A stretch of 64,000 nucleotides of DNA from Siphonodentalium dalli (Eukaryota > Mollusca > Scaphopoda > Gadilida > Siphonodentaliidae), in contig CP136064.1 of NCBI GenBank assembly GCA_032622095.1, forward strand, positions 252,776,484 to 252,840,483. Reading direction: 5' to 3'. Positions 62,841-64,000 of the stretch are shown one piece after another. The stretch's first letter is position 1; every line of letters starts with the position of its first letter. The position numbers and the translations under genes were made by a program. The notes under the pieces are model-generated. The model was not told the DNA's origin. It saw only the letters and a program-made list of their open reading frames with translations, and did no database searches.

Positions 62841-63130
62841 ACATTCCGTTGAAAAGAAAATCCAGGAAGAAGATATATAAACATTCTGTTGAAAATAAAA
62901 GCCAGGAAGAAGATATATAAACATTCCGTTGAAAATAAAATCCAGGAAGATGATATATAAACATTCAGTTCAGAAGAAAATCCAAGAAGATAATTCACGA
63001 ATATAAACACTCAGTTCAGAAGAAAAACCAAGAAGAAAATTTCAGAACATTATGTGAACAATTCAGTTCAGAAGAAAATCAAGGAAGAAACATTCTGTGA
63101 ACAAATTCAGTTCAGAACAAAATCCAAGAA
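62841..63130. repeat. Imperfect 40-bp tandem repeat
   Basis: Three neat 40-bp copies (62841, 62881, 62921) read ACATTC-GTTGAAAA-AAAA-CCAGGAAGA-GATATATAA. A fourth and further copies to about 63130 are diverged and vary in length, built on TTCAGTTCAGAAGAAAA and CAAGAAGA. The 80-codon minus-strand ORF across it is only a translation of the repeat. It may belong to the leader of the neighbouring Ty3/gypsy element. Confidence 0.85.
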
Positions 63131-63400
63131 CAGTGTATACATCTGACATTTCGAGGTGTGGTGCCCAGCTGACATTTCAATGTACTGACAATTCCAGTTG
63201 TTTGAACAGAAGTTTCCGTGGTGTTGAGATAGGGTGAGTACCTTTTTCATAGACTGAATGCATTCTTAAACAACATACCAAATGTAAATTCAATTCATGG
63301 CAGATTACTCTGCAGGTATGCCCTTAAATTATATCAACAGAAAAATTTAATTCGCCACCTCGAATACCAGTGAAACAGATGGTGCGTTGTACCCAACTAA
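63131..63400. other. Non-coding stretch before the Ty3/gypsy fragment
   Basis: No gene seen. GGGTGAGTACC at 63228-63238 looks like a splice donor, but no exon could be assigned. Confidence 0.35.
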
Positions 63401-64000
63401 CCATTTAAATTTTTAGATTATTGTACATTTTGTAAAGAACGCATAAGCACAATATCGCCGAGAGTATTTAAACGAGTTGTGCAAATTAAATTAGAGGTAC
63501 ATTGTAATAGAATAAGGGTTTTGCAAGAAATACAAATTTTTAATAAATTTGATAATTGTGTTTTTGACAGAGAAAAGACGACATTTACTTGTTTTTATGG
63601 TAACTGTTTTTTTAATCGCATTGCATATGGGTTAAAGAACGCATCGAGCGCGTACAATGAGTTGATGGAAATTGTTTTAAAATGGTTAACTAATGTGGTA
63701 AACTATACAGATAAAATACTGATTTTTAGTGATTGTACTGGTGATCACGTGACCCATGTAAATCAGGTATTTCAAAGACTAAGGGAACATAATATCAAAC
63801 TGAAATTAAAGAAGTGTTCATTCTTTAAATCAGAGACAAAATATTTGGGTTTTATAGTAAATGAGTCAGGTATAGCACCAGATCCTAACAAGATTAAGGC
63901 ATTGAAAAACATGATAGCACCAACGACGATCAGGGGCGTCAGGGGCTTTATTGGGGCGATGTCGTACTATCGACGTTTTCTCCCAAATTTTAGTGAAATA
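63401..64000 (+). pseudogene. Ty3/gypsy reverse transcriptase fragment, decayed, runs off window
   Basis: The frame stays open for 200 codons to the window edge after a TAA at 63398-63400. Residues 47-200 align by eye to the Ty3/gypsy RT palm and thumb: KTTFTCFYGNCFFNRIAYGLKNASSAYNELM, then KLKLKKCSFF, then KYLGFIVNESGIAPDPNKIKALK and GAMSYYRRFLPNF. The catalytic YxDD box reads YTDK (residues 102-105), so the second aspartate is lost. The usual PFGL box reads AYGL. The first 45 residues do not look like RT, and the GYHQ region is absent. An inactive relic. Confidence 0.8.
63401..64000 (+). mobile_element. Ty3/gypsy LTR retrotransposon, partial
   Basis: Only part of pol is inside the window. 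RNase H and integrase would lie to the right if present. No LTR is identified. Confidence 0.65.

Noticed and set aside
62768-63010. 80-codon minus-strand ORF rich in F, I and L
   Set aside because: It is a translation of the 40-bp repeat; the apparent protein repeats arise from the DNA repeat.

Overview
The window is eukaryotic nuclear DNA, almost certainly from an animal. About 93% of it (1 to about 59439) is one tandem array of a tRNA-gene repeat of roughly 1.32 kb. The remaining 4.5 kb is a pile-up of decayed retroelements. There is no operon structure or bacterial gene. The tRNA genes carry internal A and B boxes and oligo-T Pol III terminators, and the iMet gene is of the eukaryotic initiator type (A1:U72, GGG:CCC anticodon stem, AUCGAAA T-loop). 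The flank holds fragments of a LINE with an ATTGA-type 3' tail, a DIRS/Ngaro-like tyrosine-recombinase element and a Ty3/gypsy element. This mix is common in marine invertebrates. A bivalve or other mollusc is my best guess, but it is an inference.

Array layout. Each full unit holds five tRNA genes in fixed order: tRNA-Arg(TCT) +, tRNA-Gly(CCC) +, tRNA-iMet(CAT) +, tRNA-Gly(GCC) + and tRNA-Leu(CAG) -. I number a unit from its Arg gene to the following Leu gene. There are 45 units (unit 1 starts at 344, unit 45 ends at 59388). One extra Leu-only mini-unit (38b) and a Leu gene cut by the left window edge complete the array. In total I count 225 tRNA loci: 47 Leu, 45 Arg, 45 Gly(CCC), 44 iMet and 44 Gly(GCC). 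None has an intron. Each gene has its own T-run terminator just downstream, so the unit looks like five separate Pol III genes rather than a polycistron. The array continues past the left edge.

Array history. Copies are nearly identical, but private variants are shared at fixed distances: 3971 bp (three units) in the left half and 2645 bp (two units) around 50.4-55.4 kb. This points to multi-unit amplification and unequal exchange. Variant copies include ten iMet genes two bases short, an iMet pseudogene, a Gly(GCC) lacking its anticodon, a Gly gene with a TCC anticodon and a Leu gene with a CAT anticodon. A local deletion plus 328-bp duplication lies at 49.6-50.2 kb. Decay increases toward the right edge.

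Right flank. At 59440 the array stops abruptly in a LINE remnant that has lost the catalytic core of its reverse transcriptase (59440 to about 61126). A DIRS/Ngaro-like fragment with a truncated tyrosine recombinase follows (about 61127-62260). Next comes non-coding DNA with a polyadenylation-like signal and a 40-bp tandem repeat, then a decayed Ty3/gypsy reverse transcriptase running off the right edge. The short ORFs inside the array are translations of tRNA genes and spacers, not proteins.
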